Assembly: GCA_964464375.1 (NCBI GenBank)
Contig: CAYXFU010000001.1
Span: forward strand, 124,001-188,000
Source of the DNA: CAIOZA01 sp964464375
Lineage (GTDB): Bacteria > Bacteroidota > Ignavibacteria > Kapaibacteriales > UBA2268
Length of the DNA stretch: 64,000 nt
Reading direction: 5' to 3'
The position numbers and the translations under genes are program-made. Each line of letters begins with the position of its first letter. Position 1 is the stretch's first letter. Positions 16,493 to 24,903 of this stretch are shown here, piece by piece. Below the pieces are notes generated by a model. That model was not told where the DNA came from and made no database searches. It was given only the letters and a program-made list of their open reading frames with translations.

Positions 16493-17053
16493 ATGACCTT
16501 ACCGGAAATCCTTGATAACACTAAGTCAAAGATGAATTCATCTTTAGATTTTATTAAGCAATCAATTTCAAAAGTAAGAACGGGAAGAGCTTCGTCATCG
16601 TTGATTGATGGCGTAAAAGCTGAGTATTACGGAGCATCGACAGCAATATCTCAAATGGCAAATATTTCTGCTCCTGATGCAAGAACTATCATTATTCAAC
16701 CATGGGACAGAACTACAATCGGTGTAATTGAAAAAGCCATCCAGTCTGCTGATCTCGGATTTAACCCACAGAATGACGGTAGTGTTATTAGAATCCCAGT
16801 TCCACCACTTACTGAGGAAAGACGCAAGGAATTCGTTAAAATGACCAAGAAGTATGCTGAAGAGGGTAAAATAGCCATACGCAACGTAAGACGTGATATG
16901 ATTGAAGATGTACGCAAATCTGAGAAGGATAAAAAGATAACAGAAGATGATAAAAAGTTCGGTGAAGAAGAAATCCAGAAAATCACAGATGACTTTATAA
17001 GACAGATAGACGTTGTATTTGCAGCTAAAGAAAAAGAATTGTTAGAAGATTAA
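16493..17053 (+). CDS. frr: Ribosome recycling factor
   Basis: A 186-residue RRF. Its three-helix-bundle motifs are present: SISKVRTGRASSSLIDGVKAEYYG, the APDARTIIIQPWD segment, GFNPQNDGSVIRIPVPPLTEERR and the charged helix VRKSEKDKKITEDD. With EF-G it splits ribosomes after termination. The start is placed at ATG 16493 because GGGAG (16480-16484) sits 8 bases upstream; the TTG at 16478 would bury that site inside the gene and add five unneeded residues. Confidence 0.97.
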   Translation: MTLPEILDNTKSKMNSSLDFIKQSISKVRTGRASSSLIDGVKAEYYGASTAISQMANISAPDARTIIIQPWDRTTIGVIEKAIQSADLGFNPQNDGSVIRIPVPPLTEERRKEFVKMTKKYAEEGKIAIRNVRRDMIEDVRKSEKDKKITEDDKKFGEEEIQKITDDFIRQIDVVFAAKEKELLED

Positions 17054-17084
17054 TCAGGATATTATCTAAAAATTCAAGAATATT

Positions 17085-17116
17085 TTTGATAAATTCACTG
17101 AATATCACTATTTTTG
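17085..17116 (+). promoter_or_regulatory. Bacteroidota-type promoter of tRNA-Val
   Basis: TTTG (17085-17088), a 20-base spacer and TATTTTTG (17109-17116) match the consensus TTTG-N20-TANNTTTG without a mismatch. The tRNA begins 13 bases after the -7 element. Confidence 0.75.
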
Positions 17117-17128
17117 TAGTCCCTTAAC

Positions 17129-17203
17129 GGGCTCTTAGCTCAGCTGGTCTAGAGCGCTTCCCTGACACGGAAGAGGTCACAGATTCAAATTCTGTAGGGC
17201 CCA
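17129..17203 (+). tRNA. tRNA-Val (anticodon GAC)
   Basis: A 75-base cloverleaf. The acceptor stem is 17129-17135 with 17196-17202 (one G-U pair). The D arm contains AGCTCAGCTGGTCTAGAGC. The anticodon stem CTTCC/GGAAG encloses loop CTGACAC with anticodon GAC at 17164-17166. The T arm carries TTCAAAT. The discriminator is A17203, and CCA is not encoded. It has its own consensus promoter and a terminator nine bases downstream. Confidence 0.96.
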
Positions 17204-17211
17204 CACAGATT

Positions 17212-17238
17212 AAGCTCCATTTTTGGAGCTTTTTTTTA
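17212..17238 (+). terminator. Intrinsic terminator after tRNA-Val
   Basis: AAGCTCCA (17212-17219) pairs perfectly with TGGAGCTT (17224-17231) across a TTTT loop and continues into eight T. Confidence 0.88.
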
Positions 17239-17270
17239 TATTCTCATTCTCAACATTCCCCATAATTTTT

Positions 17271-17302
17271 TTTATCCTGAATTGATTTTTCTCGTAAATT
17301 TG
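17271..17302 (+). promoter_or_regulatory. Putative promoter of HAD phosphatase gene
   Basis: TAAATTTG (17295-17302) matches the -7 consensus. The -33 box would be TTTA (17271-17274), one mismatch from TTTG, at the right 20-base spacing. Confidence 0.4.
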
Positions 17303-17343
17303 CAGAGAGTGTATTTTATATTTAAATTATCACTATTTGATAG

Positions 17344-18141
17344 ATGAAGTTTGATTCAAAAGTTGTTAATCTTAGAAATGAAAGTGTCTTCCCGAAGAAG
17401 ATACTTACTAACCTCATTCAATCTACTCTGAAGAATTCTTCAGTTACTAAAAATATTGCAGTTTTCGATTTTGATAACACGATGATTCTGGGTGACATTG
17501 GTGACGCTTCAATTGCTTTAATGCTGGAGAATGAAATCGACATAGGCTTTACCTGGAGTGAATATCTTGAATTGCAGAGGATTGGTGATGTTCAAAAAGC
17601 TTTCAGAATGGCATCTAATATTTTTAATGGATTCGAAACTGATTGCATCAAAAGATTAGCAAATGCAGTAGTTAAAATTGAAAATCATGAAATTGTATTT
17701 TTTGAGAAGGATACAGTTTTTAGAGTAAATATTCCTCGTCCAAATCCTGTAATGATCGAATTGGTTAAGCTTTTGCATAAATTTGAATTTAAAATTCATA
17801 TTATATCATCTAGTAATCAGTATCTGGTCAACCATCTTGCAAAGTTATATTTTGATATTGAAAATGATCTTGTTCATGGAATCAATCATAAAATCAGACA
17901 ATTTAAGGGGGTTGATGTTCTAACCGATTCTATTATTGAACCAACGCCCATCGATGCGGGGAAGGTTGATGTTTATAGAGAATTTGTGGGGATGACGGAT
18001 CCAATTATTTTTGGTGGCGATAGTGTTTATGATCTGCCCATTTCTTGTAAAGTTGCAGATCAAGGAATTATATTCTGGCTCGGAGATGAATCATTGGTTG
18101 AAAAGATTGATTCAGTGAATAGACAACTTGTTTTAATTTAG
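17344..18141 (+). CDS. HAD superfamily hydrolase (PSP-like phosphatase)
   Basis: A 265-residue protein with the HAD catalytic motifs: motif I VFDFDNTMILGD (nucleophile Asp and the +2 acid), motif II IHIISSSNQY and motif IV FGGDSVYDLP. Between motifs I and II lies a helical C1-type cap (about residues 55-125), as in phosphoserine phosphatase and its relatives. The likely reaction is hydrolysis of a small phosphomonoester; the substrate cannot be told from sequence. Followed by a separate FecR-like gene on the same strand. Confidence 0.75.
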   Translation: MKFDSKVVNLRNESVFPKKILTNLIQSTLKNSSVTKNIAVFDFDNTMILGDIGDASIALMLENEIDIGFTWSEYLELQRIGDVQKAFRMASNIFNGFETDCIKRLANAVVKIENHEIVFFEKDTVFRVNIPRPNPVMIELVKLLHKFEFKIHIISSSNQYLVNHLAKLYFDIENDLVHGINHKIRQFKGVDVLTDSIIEPTPIDAGKVDVYREFVGMTDPIIFGGDSVYDLPISCKVADQGIIFWLGDESLVEKIDSVNRQLVLI

Positions 18142-18207
18142 ATTTAATTTGATATTTGAAAATATTTCTATAATTTAGAATATTAATTTTGTTACTTGAG
18201 GCATAGC

Positions 18208-19113
18208 ATGAAAAAATCATATATATATTTTGTTATACTGGCGATTATCTTATCATATAGTTGCTACTCACAGCAGAATTCTGACTTTATTGTGATGATT
18301 AAAAGCGGTGAGGTTTTCTTTCAGAAATCAAACCAGAAGGATTGGTTGAAGATATTGGTTGGACAACAAATAGCTAAGAATCAAAAAATTAAAATCGATG
18401 GAGGTTATATCGCATTGGTTCATAAATCCGGTAAAACAATTGAATTCAAGACCGATGGTATTTTCGAATTGAAGCTATTTCTAAAAAATATTCAATCAAC
18501 TAAATCTGATTTAAAGAAACAAATTGCTGAGTATATTTTCAATAAGTTGAGCGTCAAACAAAATAATGTTCAGTCCAATGATATTGTTGGAGGTATTGAA
18601 CGAGGAATATTTGAGACAAAAATTCCTAATGAAATCATTTGTTATTATCCTCAGAATACTAAATTGATTGACAAATTTATTACTTTCTCATGGTCATCTG
18701 TTAAGCCAGAAACTCAGTATATATTTTCAATTTATGATAAATTGGGTAAAATATTATTTGAGAAAAAGATAGCAGACACAGTTTTGGTGGTTGACATAGA
18801 AGCTCTCAATCCAGGAAACGGATCCTGTATTTACTGGCAAGTTGCCAATGCCGGTTTGTCATCAAAACAATACTGCCTTTTGTCAATCTACCAAAAGGAA
18901 ATTGATAGCATAAGAAATGGAGCAAAAGAAATTATATCAAAAAGTGACTTGAAAACTGCTTCTGATAATATATTACTAGCTCTGTATTTTGAGCAAAAAA
19001 AGGTTATGTATAAAGCTGTTGAGTACTACCAGAAAGCTATTGATTTGGCTCCGAAAGTTCCGGAATACAAGGAAATGCTCAACAAGTATCTTAATTTACC
19101 AATCTCTAACTAG
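18208..19113 (+). CDS. Exported FecR-like domain and TPR protein
   Basis: The start is set at ATG 18208, preceded by GAGG at 18198-18201; the in-frame TTG at 18196 is unlikely. After a signal peptide (MKKSYIYFVILAIILSYSCYS) comes a FecR-like beta domain in roughly residues 25-95 (SGEVFFQKSNQKDWLKILVG; QKIKIDGGYIALVHKSGKTI). A beta-rich middle follows, and the C terminus (about residues 245-295) is a TPR-like helical pair (ALYFEQKKVMYKAVEYYQKA). Such proteins are usually periplasmic scaffolds; no enzymatic residues are seen. The partner is unknown. Confidence 0.65.
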   Translation: MKKSYIYFVILAIILSYSCYSQQNSDFIVMIKSGEVFFQKSNQKDWLKILVGQQIAKNQKIKIDGGYIALVHKSGKTIEFKTDGIFELKLFLKNIQSTKSDLKKQIAEYIFNKLSVKQNNVQSNDIVGGIERGIFETKIPNEIICYYPQNTKLIDKFITFSWSSVKPETQYIFSIYDKLGKILFEKKIADTVLVVDIEALNPGNGSCIYWQVANAGLSSKQYCLLSIYQKEIDSIRNGAKEIISKSDLKTASDNILLALYFEQKKVMYKAVEYYQKAIDLAPKVPEYKEMLNKYLNLPISN

Positions 19114-19372
19114 ACTTTACTTTAAGTTTGATTTAAAAAATATAGTACTTCCTTTTTTCTGTTACTATTTTTCCCAAAAATATGGTACTTGAACTTTCCT
19201 ATTTTTTTGAATATTTAAATATTTCATTCTCATAACCGTTTCATATTTGATAGCTTAAATATTAAATGTTCCATTTTATCTAAAATTATTAAAATAAATA
19301 CTTATGCAAATTCGTATTTTGAAATAATTTTATTCGTCAAACCTAAATATATTTTTAAGGAGTCAAAAATTA

Positions 19373-20530
19373 ATGAGTTTTCTGGAATCAAATAGCAATT
19401 CTAACTCTCTAAGAAATTCCATGGGTATTAGAAAATATGATTATGTTGAGTTTTTTGTCGGATCAGCAAAAATGGTGGCATATTGGCATGCAAAGGCTCT
19501 TGGTCTAGATGTAGTTGGTTATAAGGGACCTGAAACCGGAGTTAGGGACAGAACTTCCTATTTACTCCAAAGTAAAAATGGTTTGAAAATGGTTATAACT
19601 TCAGCCATACACCCCGGCACTTATGACGTATCATCATTTGTTCAACGCCACGGTGACGGAGTTAAGAGATGGTCAATGCAAGTTGATAGTGTACAGGATT
19701 TCTATGAGAAAGCCATTGCAAATGGTGCAATACCCGTAAGAAGACCGAATAAAATTGAAGATAAAAATGGGTTTGTAGAAGAATCAGCTTTCAGACTTTA
19801 TGATGATACTGAACTTGTAGTTGTAAATTTTGATAATTACAACGGAGTATTTATGCCCGGTTTTGATTCACCCGTTCAGAATATTAATCTTAGACGTGAT
19901 GAAACTGGCTTGAAACAATACGATCATATTGTGGGCAATGTTCAGGTGAACGAAATGGATAGATGGGCTAATTATTTTATTAAATCATTCGACTTCGAGC
20001 AGCATCTTCATTTTGGACCGGGTGATATTTCTACAAAACTTTCAGCATTGGTGTCCCGTGTAGTTAGATCGAAGGATGTGATTATACGTAATCCTATTAA
20101 TGAACCTTATGATGCTGAGAGAATGTCACAGATTGAGGAGTTCACCCAACAGTATCACGGTACAGGAGTTCAGCATATAGCACTTGAAACTGAAGATATT
20201 ATCTCTACTGTTCAATCAATGAAGGAAAACGGGGTTGAATTCCTGGATGCTCCTCCTGGCACATATTATGACAATATTGCACAACAAAGTTTCGGATTAA
20301 CAGAAAAAATAGATGAACTAAAGAGATTAGGTATCCTCTGTGACATTGAAGGCACAGGCTATCTGCTTCAATTGTTTACTAAACCCATTGGAGACAGACC
20401 AACTTTCTTTTATGAGATAATTCAACGAAGAAAGGGTGCTCAAGGATTTGGTCACGGTAATTTCCTTGCTTTGTTTGAAGCAATAGAAAGAGATCAGGAA
20501 AAACGCGGTAATTTAACCAAAGTAAGATAA
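19373..20530 (+). CDS. hpd: 4-hydroxyphenylpyruvate dioxygenase
   Basis: A 385-residue nonhaem-iron enzyme that turns 4-hydroxyphenylpyruvate into homogentisate with O2. The 2-His-1-carboxylate iron triad is visible at His185 (YDHIVGN), His268 (VQHIALETED) and Glu348 (FYEIIQRR), with spacing like that of animal HPPD. The C-terminal gating helix is present (GFGHGNFLALFEAIERDQ). AAGGAG lies 11 bases before the ATG (19357-19362). It opens the tyrosine catabolic cluster that continues to 26873; the gap to the next gene is only 14 bases. Confidence 0.96.
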   Translation: MSFLESNSNSNSLRNSMGIRKYDYVEFFVGSAKMVAYWHAKALGLDVVGYKGPETGVRDRTSYLLQSKNGLKMVITSAIHPGTYDVSSFVQRHGDGVKRWSMQVDSVQDFYEKAIANGAIPVRRPNKIEDKNGFVEESAFRLYDDTELVVVNFDNYNGVFMPGFDSPVQNINLRRDETGLKQYDHIVGNVQVNEMDRWANYFIKSFDFEQHLHFGPGDISTKLSALVSRVVRSKDVIIRNPINEPYDAERMSQIEEFTQQYHGTGVQHIALETEDIISTVQSMKENGVEFLDAPPGTYYDNIAQQSFGLTEKIDELKRLGILCDIEGTGYLLQLFTKPIGDRPTFFYEIIQRRKGAQGFGHGNFLALFEAIERDQEKRGNLTKVR

Positions 20531-20544
20531 AATAAGGGAATCAA

Positions 20545-21705
20545 ATGTCATTTTATCACAAATTGGGTTTAATACCCGAAAAGAAACATATAACATTCTT
20601 CAAAGATGATGGCAACTCTCTTTATAGGGAGGAACTCTGCAGTACTAAGGGTTTCGCCGGAATTTATTCTACCAAATATCATATCAATATGCCTACTTCT
20701 ACTTTAAAAGTAGAAGAAATTGAGGGTATTGCTGATACGAATTGGAAAGATGCCCCACTGTCCTATTATCATTTTGCTACAGATAAATTACAAACCGATG
20801 GTAATTTTTTCACTTCAAGGAATGAATTTCTTCAGAATAGTCATTGTGTGATGTCAACAGCTCACCCAACAGAAAATGCTGATTTCTTTTTCCGAAACTC
20901 TTATGCTCATGAATACATATTTGTTCATCATGGAACAGGGAGATTATTAAGTGAATATGGAGTTCTTCCATTTATACAGGGAGATCAGATTATTATTCCA
21001 CAGGGAACAACTTACCAAATGGAATTTGACTCATTTGACAATAACAAACTAGTAATTGTTGAATCAGACACTCCTTATGATATCCCAAAGCATTTTCGTA
21101 ATGAGTATGGACAAATCCTGGAAGAAGCACCATATTGCGAAAGGGATTTTAAGATTCCATCTAAACTAGAATCATTTGACATTAAAGGCCAGTTTGAGTT
21201 AATAATAAAAGCAAAATACAGATTATTCAAACATACTTTGGATCACCATCCTTTTGACGTTGTTGGCTGGGATGGATATCTCTATCCTTACTCTTTCAAC
21301 ATAAAAGATTATGCTCCCAAGGTTGGTAAACTTCATTTACCTCCACCGGTTCATCTTTTATTTACGACAGAGCATTTTGTTTTATGCAATTTTTGTCCTA
21401 GATTATTCGATTTTCATCCTAAGTCAATACCGGCTCCGTACTTTCACACGAATATTGATAGTGCTGAGGTTCTATATTATATTGAAGGTGACTTCATGTC
21501 CAGAAAAGGTGTCGGAGAAGGATCTATAACGTTACATCCTTTAGGATTGCCACATGGTCCACAACCAGGCAAAACAGAACAATCTGTAGGTGCCAAGGAG
21601 ACCTTCGAGTATGCTTTAATGGTTGATACTTTTGAACCATTTGATCTCACCACTAATGTAAGAGATACAATGGATGAGAATTATCATCTTTCATGGATTG
21701 AATGA
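20545..21705 (+). CDS. hmgA: Homogentisate 1,2-dioxygenase
   Basis: A 386-residue cupin-type ring-cleaving dioxygenase that opens homogentisate to maleylacetoacetate. The likely iron ligands are His301 (YFHTNIDSAEVLYY), Glu308 in the same segment and His337 (GLPHGPQPG). The protein is shorter than the ~440-residue proteobacterial and animal enzyme and has one extra residue between the first His and the Glu by my count; it belongs to the compact variant found in Bacteroidota and other bacteria. The position right after hpd supports the role. Cupin strands in the first half include HHGTGRLLSEYG and IQGDQIIIPQGT. Confidence 0.93.
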   Translation: MSFYHKLGLIPEKKHITFFKDDGNSLYREELCSTKGFAGIYSTKYHINMPTSTLKVEEIEGIADTNWKDAPLSYYHFATDKLQTDGNFFTSRNEFLQNSHCVMSTAHPTENADFFFRNSYAHEYIFVHHGTGRLLSEYGVLPFIQGDQIIIPQGTTYQMEFDSFDNNKLVIVESDTPYDIPKHFRNEYGQILEEAPYCERDFKIPSKLESFDIKGQFELIIKAKYRLFKHTLDHHPFDVVGWDGYLYPYSFNIKDYAPKVGKLHLPPPVHLLFTTEHFVLCNFCPRLFDFHPKSIPAPYFHTNIDSAEVLYYIEGDFMSRKGVGEGSITLHPLGLPHGPQPGKTEQSVGAKETFEYALMVDTFEPFDLTTNVRDTMDENYHLSWIE

Positions 21706-21783
21706 GTTCTAAATCTTGCATGTTTTATGAATTGACTTAATAAAAATTAATTAATCTTCAATTTCCATTAACCGACTTAAAGA

Positions 21784-22923
21784 ATGCCAATATTTATAGC
21801 CGAACATATTCGAAATTTACAACCCTATAAACCGGGTAACAAATTAAAGCCAAAAATTTCTGAAACATCAAATAGTATTTCTGATTTTATAAATCTCGCA
21901 TCCAATGAAAATCCTTTGGGTGCCTCTCCCCTTGCAATTGCCGCTCTCAGGGATTCTGTTAAATCATTATCAATATATCCTGATGTTGGTTCTTCTGAGC
22001 TGGTGGAATTTTTAAGTTCTCATCTTAATAGAAAGAGCAGTCAGATTATTTGCGGTCATGGCTCTGATTCTCTAATTGGGGATATAATTACTGCATTCTC
22101 AGATCATCAGGATGAAGTTCTTACCTCTGCGGGCTCATTTATAGGCTATTATGTGAGCATCAATAAATTGGGAAGAAAGGCAGTTACTGTGCCATTAAAG
22201 GATTATGCTTATGATCTGGAAGGAATTGTTGAAGCAATAACTGACAAAACAAGAATAATCTTCCTTGCGAATCCTAATAATCCAACAGGCACAATGTTCA
22301 CAAATTCTGAATTTGAATGGTTTATGGAAAATGTTCCTGATAATATTCTGGTTGTCCTGGATGAAGCATACTGGGTTTACGCGAGTTTACACGATAATTA
22401 CCCTGATGGATTGAAATATCAGTACCCAAATCTGATAACGCTGAGAACATTCTCAAAATCTCATGGTTTAGCAGGTGTGAGAATCGGATTTTGTATTGGA
22501 CCCGAAGAATTGATTTCAACATTATATAAAGTCAAGTTACCTTTCGAACCTAATAGTATAGCACAAAAACTTGCCAGAGCTGCTTATGCTGATTTTGATT
22601 TTATATTTCAGGTTTTAAAATTAAATACAATTTCATTGGAAAGATTAACTAATCTTTTGGACAGTTTGAATATAACATATTTACCTCCAAAAGCCAATTA
22701 TGTTATGATAACTTTTGAACAACCGGAAGATTCTGTACGATTTACAGATTATTGTTATAATAATGGAATACTTGTCCGTCAGTTATCAGGATTTGGTATA
22801 GATAACGGAGTCAGAATCAGTACAGGTTCTCATACTCAAATGGATTTTGCATTAGACATTTTCGAAAAAGCATTTATTGAACTGAATCTTATTCCTGAAT
22901 TAATTGAAGAAAACAGAATATGA
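21784..22923 (+). CDS. HisC-like class I/II aminotransferase, probable tyrosine aminotransferase
   Basis: A 379-residue PLP enzyme of the histidinol-phosphate aminotransferase subgroup. Motifs: LASNENPLGASPLA, NPNNPTGT, the Asp193 that binds the pyridine nitrogen (VLDEAYW), the Schiff-base Lys225 in TFSKSHGLAGVRIGF, and the carboxylate-binding Arg in GVRISTGS. In a histidine operon it would be called HisC, but all its neighbours are tyrosine-degradation genes, so transamination of tyrosine or phenylalanine to the 2-oxo acid is the more likely job. Aromatic activity is known in this family. Its stop overlaps the next gene by four bases (ATGA). Confidence 0.85.
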   Translation: MPIFIAEHIRNLQPYKPGNKLKPKISETSNSISDFINLASNENPLGASPLAIAALRDSVKSLSIYPDVGSSELVEFLSSHLNRKSSQIICGHGSDSLIGDIITAFSDHQDEVLTSAGSFIGYYVSINKLGRKAVTVPLKDYAYDLEGIVEAITDKTRIIFLANPNNPTGTMFTNSEFEWFMENVPDNILVVLDEAYWVYASLHDNYPDGLKYQYPNLITLRTFSKSHGLAGVRIGFCIGPEELISTLYKVKLPFEPNSIAQKLARAAYADFDFIFQVLKLNTISLERLTNLLDSLNITYLPPKANYVMITFEQPEDSVRFTDYCYNNGILVRQLSGFGIDNGVRISTGSHTQMDFALDIFEKAFIELNLIPELIEENRI

Positions 22924-23939
22924 AATTTCAAACCTATCTAACAAATGATAATCAGAAGAGACTTGGTATCCTAGTAAATAATTCCCTTTATGATCTGAAA
23001 GAATCAGCAAGATTAGATGGATTATTAATCCCGGATAACATGCTTGAATTTATTCAAGACTCAGACACAAATATGTTAAAATCCAAAAGAGTTATCGAAT
23101 ATATTGAGCACAATCAAGCAACATTAAAAGTTGCAGAATCAAAAGAAATACTGTCCCCTATTCCCAATCCACCAAGTGTCAGGGATGGATATGCTTTCCG
23201 TCAGCATGTCGCCGCCGCCAGACGTAATAGAGGCGTTGACATGATTACGGAATTTGATGAATATCCAATTTTCTATTTCACGAATCATCAATCAATTATT
23301 GGTGAAGGTGATGTTATAGTTGAACTTGATCATCTTGATAAATGTGATTTCGAGCTGGAATGGGCTGTAGTTATTGGAAAACAAGGGAAGAATATAGAAA
23401 GTAAAGATGCTGATTCTTATATTTTCGGATATACAATTATGAATGATCTTTCTGCAAGAACATTGCAAATGGAAGAAATGTTACTAAATTTAGGTCCGGC
23501 AAAGGGAAAAGATTTCGCAACGACATTAGGACCGATATTAGTTACTCCTGATGAACTTGAACATTTTAAAATCGAAACTGAATTCGGTGATAAATTTGAT
23601 CTTAAAATGATGGCAAAGCACAATGGGACACTAATATCTGAAGGTAACACAAAAGATATGGACTGGACATTTGCTGAAATTATTGAGAGAGCATCTTATG
23701 GAGTAACTTTGTATCCCGGAGATGTGATTGGATCCGGTACTGTTGGTACAGGCTGTTATCTAGAACTTAATGGAACCAGAGCAAGAGAAGCCAAGGAAAG
23801 AAATGAATCCTATACTCCGGTTTGGTTGCAAAACGGCGATGAAATTGTTTTAGAAATAGATAAACTGGGAATTCTATCCAACACAATTAAATTGAGTGAT
23901 AACAATATTTCAATTTTATCTAAGAAGAAGAAGAAATAA
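22920..23939 (+). CDS. Fumarylacetoacetate hydrolase family protein
   Basis: A 339-residue FAH-superfamily protein. The C-terminal catalytic domain shows the acidic metal site (CDFELEWAVVIGK), MNDLSARTLQMEE, KGKDFATTLGPILVTPDEL and the GDVIGSGTVGTGC motif. It should cleave fumarylacetoacetate to fumarate and acetoacetate, the last ring-derived step of the pathway. The N-terminal ~80 residues form a small separate domain. The gene is translationally coupled to the aminotransferase. FAH-like folds also include other C-C hydrolases, but context strongly favours this reaction. It ends in a lysine run (SKKKKK). Confidence 0.9.
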   Translation: MKFQTYLTNDNQKRLGILVNNSLYDLKESARLDGLLIPDNMLEFIQDSDTNMLKSKRVIEYIEHNQATLKVAESKEILSPIPNPPSVRDGYAFRQHVAAARRNRGVDMITEFDEYPIFYFTNHQSIIGEGDVIVELDHLDKCDFELEWAVVIGKQGKNIESKDADSYIFGYTIMNDLSARTLQMEEMLLNLGPAKGKDFATTLGPILVTPDELEHFKIETEFGDKFDLKMMAKHNGTLISEGNTKDMDWTFAEIIERASYGVTLYPGDVIGSGTVGTGCYLELNGTRAREAKERNESYTPVWLQNGDEIVLEIDKLGILSNTIKLSDNNISILSKKKKK

Positions 23940-23940
23940 C

Positions 23941-24903
23941 ATGGATAATACATTTTATAGTTTTGAACCAAAGGATTTGCCTCAAAATGTTGTACACTCA
24001 TTTTTAGTAGGAGGTGTAGCTCCAAGACCTATTGCTCTAGTATCTACTATTAGCATTGATGGAATTCCTAATCTCTCACCCTTTTCCTTCTATAATGCTT
24101 TTGGTTCGAATCCTCCGGTAGTTGCTTTTTCGGCTTCACGCAGAGGCAAGGACGGAACATTAAAAGATACATATAAAAACCTGGTTGACACCGGTGAATG
24201 TGTTATCAATGCCGTTACTTCATCTATAGTTGAACAAATTAATCTCGCATCGACTGAATATCCAAGCAATGTTGACGAATGGAAAAAGTCAGGTCTAACT
24301 CCTGTCCATTCTGATATTGTTAAAGCATTTCGTGCACAAGAATCTCCATTCCAAATGGAATGTAAACTATATCAAATTGTTAGTGTTGGCGAAGACCGTG
24401 GATCTGCAAACATTGCCATTTGTGAAGTAGTGAAATTCCATGTTAATGAAAATATTATGGATAATGGCAAAATTAACCCATTGAAGATTCATCATATTGG
24501 CAGGAATGGCGGAGACTACTGGACTGATGTGAATGAAAATTCTCTTTTTCATTTGAAAAAACCAGCAACTAATAATAACATTGGATTTGACGGATTACCT
24601 GATTATATAAAGAATTCCAAAGTATTTTCTGCAAATAATCTCGCAAGATTTGGTTTGTTGGAAAATATACCTGATACTAATGAAGCGATGAAGTTTATCA
24701 AAGGGTTTGAAACTCTACCCTCAACGATGGAATATTATAATCAGTTCCAGATTTCTGGTGATCTTGATAAATTACTAAGCTCTGCTCTATTTAATAGTAC
24801 CGAAGAAAATATACTCGAAATAACAGCCAAAGAATTTTTACAGCAGAATAAAATTCTGGAAGCAATGCTCATCTGTATATATTCTAATTCAATCAAATAT
24901 TGA
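23941..24903 (+). CDS. Flavin-reductase-fold protein in the tyrosine cluster
   Basis: Start set at ATG 23941, one base after the upstream stop; a frame extending back to 23896 overlaps the FAH gene. The first ~200 residues are an FMN-binding split-barrel (flavin reductase/flavoredoxin-like): VGGVAPRPIALVSTISIDG, NLSPFSFYNAFGSNPPVVAF, DTGECVINAV. The last ~120 residues are a helical extension without a recognised motif. Such proteins often sit beside homogentisate genes in Bacteroidota. It occupies the place where a maleylacetoacetate isomerase might be expected, but nothing in it resembles the glutathione-dependent isomerase fold. Its role is open: reduced flavin supply, or an independent step. 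Confidence 0.75.
   Translation: MDNTFYSFEPKDLPQNVVHSFLVGGVAPRPIALVSTISIDGIPNLSPFSFYNAFGSNPPVVAFSASRRGKDGTLKDTYKNLVDTGECVINAVTSSIVEQINLASTEYPSNVDEWKKSGLTPVHSDIVKAFRAQESPFQMECKLYQIVSVGEDRGSANIAICEVVKFHVNENIMDNGKINPLKIHHIGRNGGDYWTDVNENSLFHLKKPATNNNIGFDGLPDYIKNSKVFSANNLARFGLLENIPDTNEAMKFIKGFETLPSTMEYYNQFQISGDLDKLLSSALFNSTEENILEITAKEFLQQNKILEAMLICIYSNSIKY

Noticed and set aside
21784..22923. hisC of a histidine operon
   Set aside because: There is no other histidine gene nearby; all neighbours are tyrosine-degradation genes, and the next gene overlaps it.
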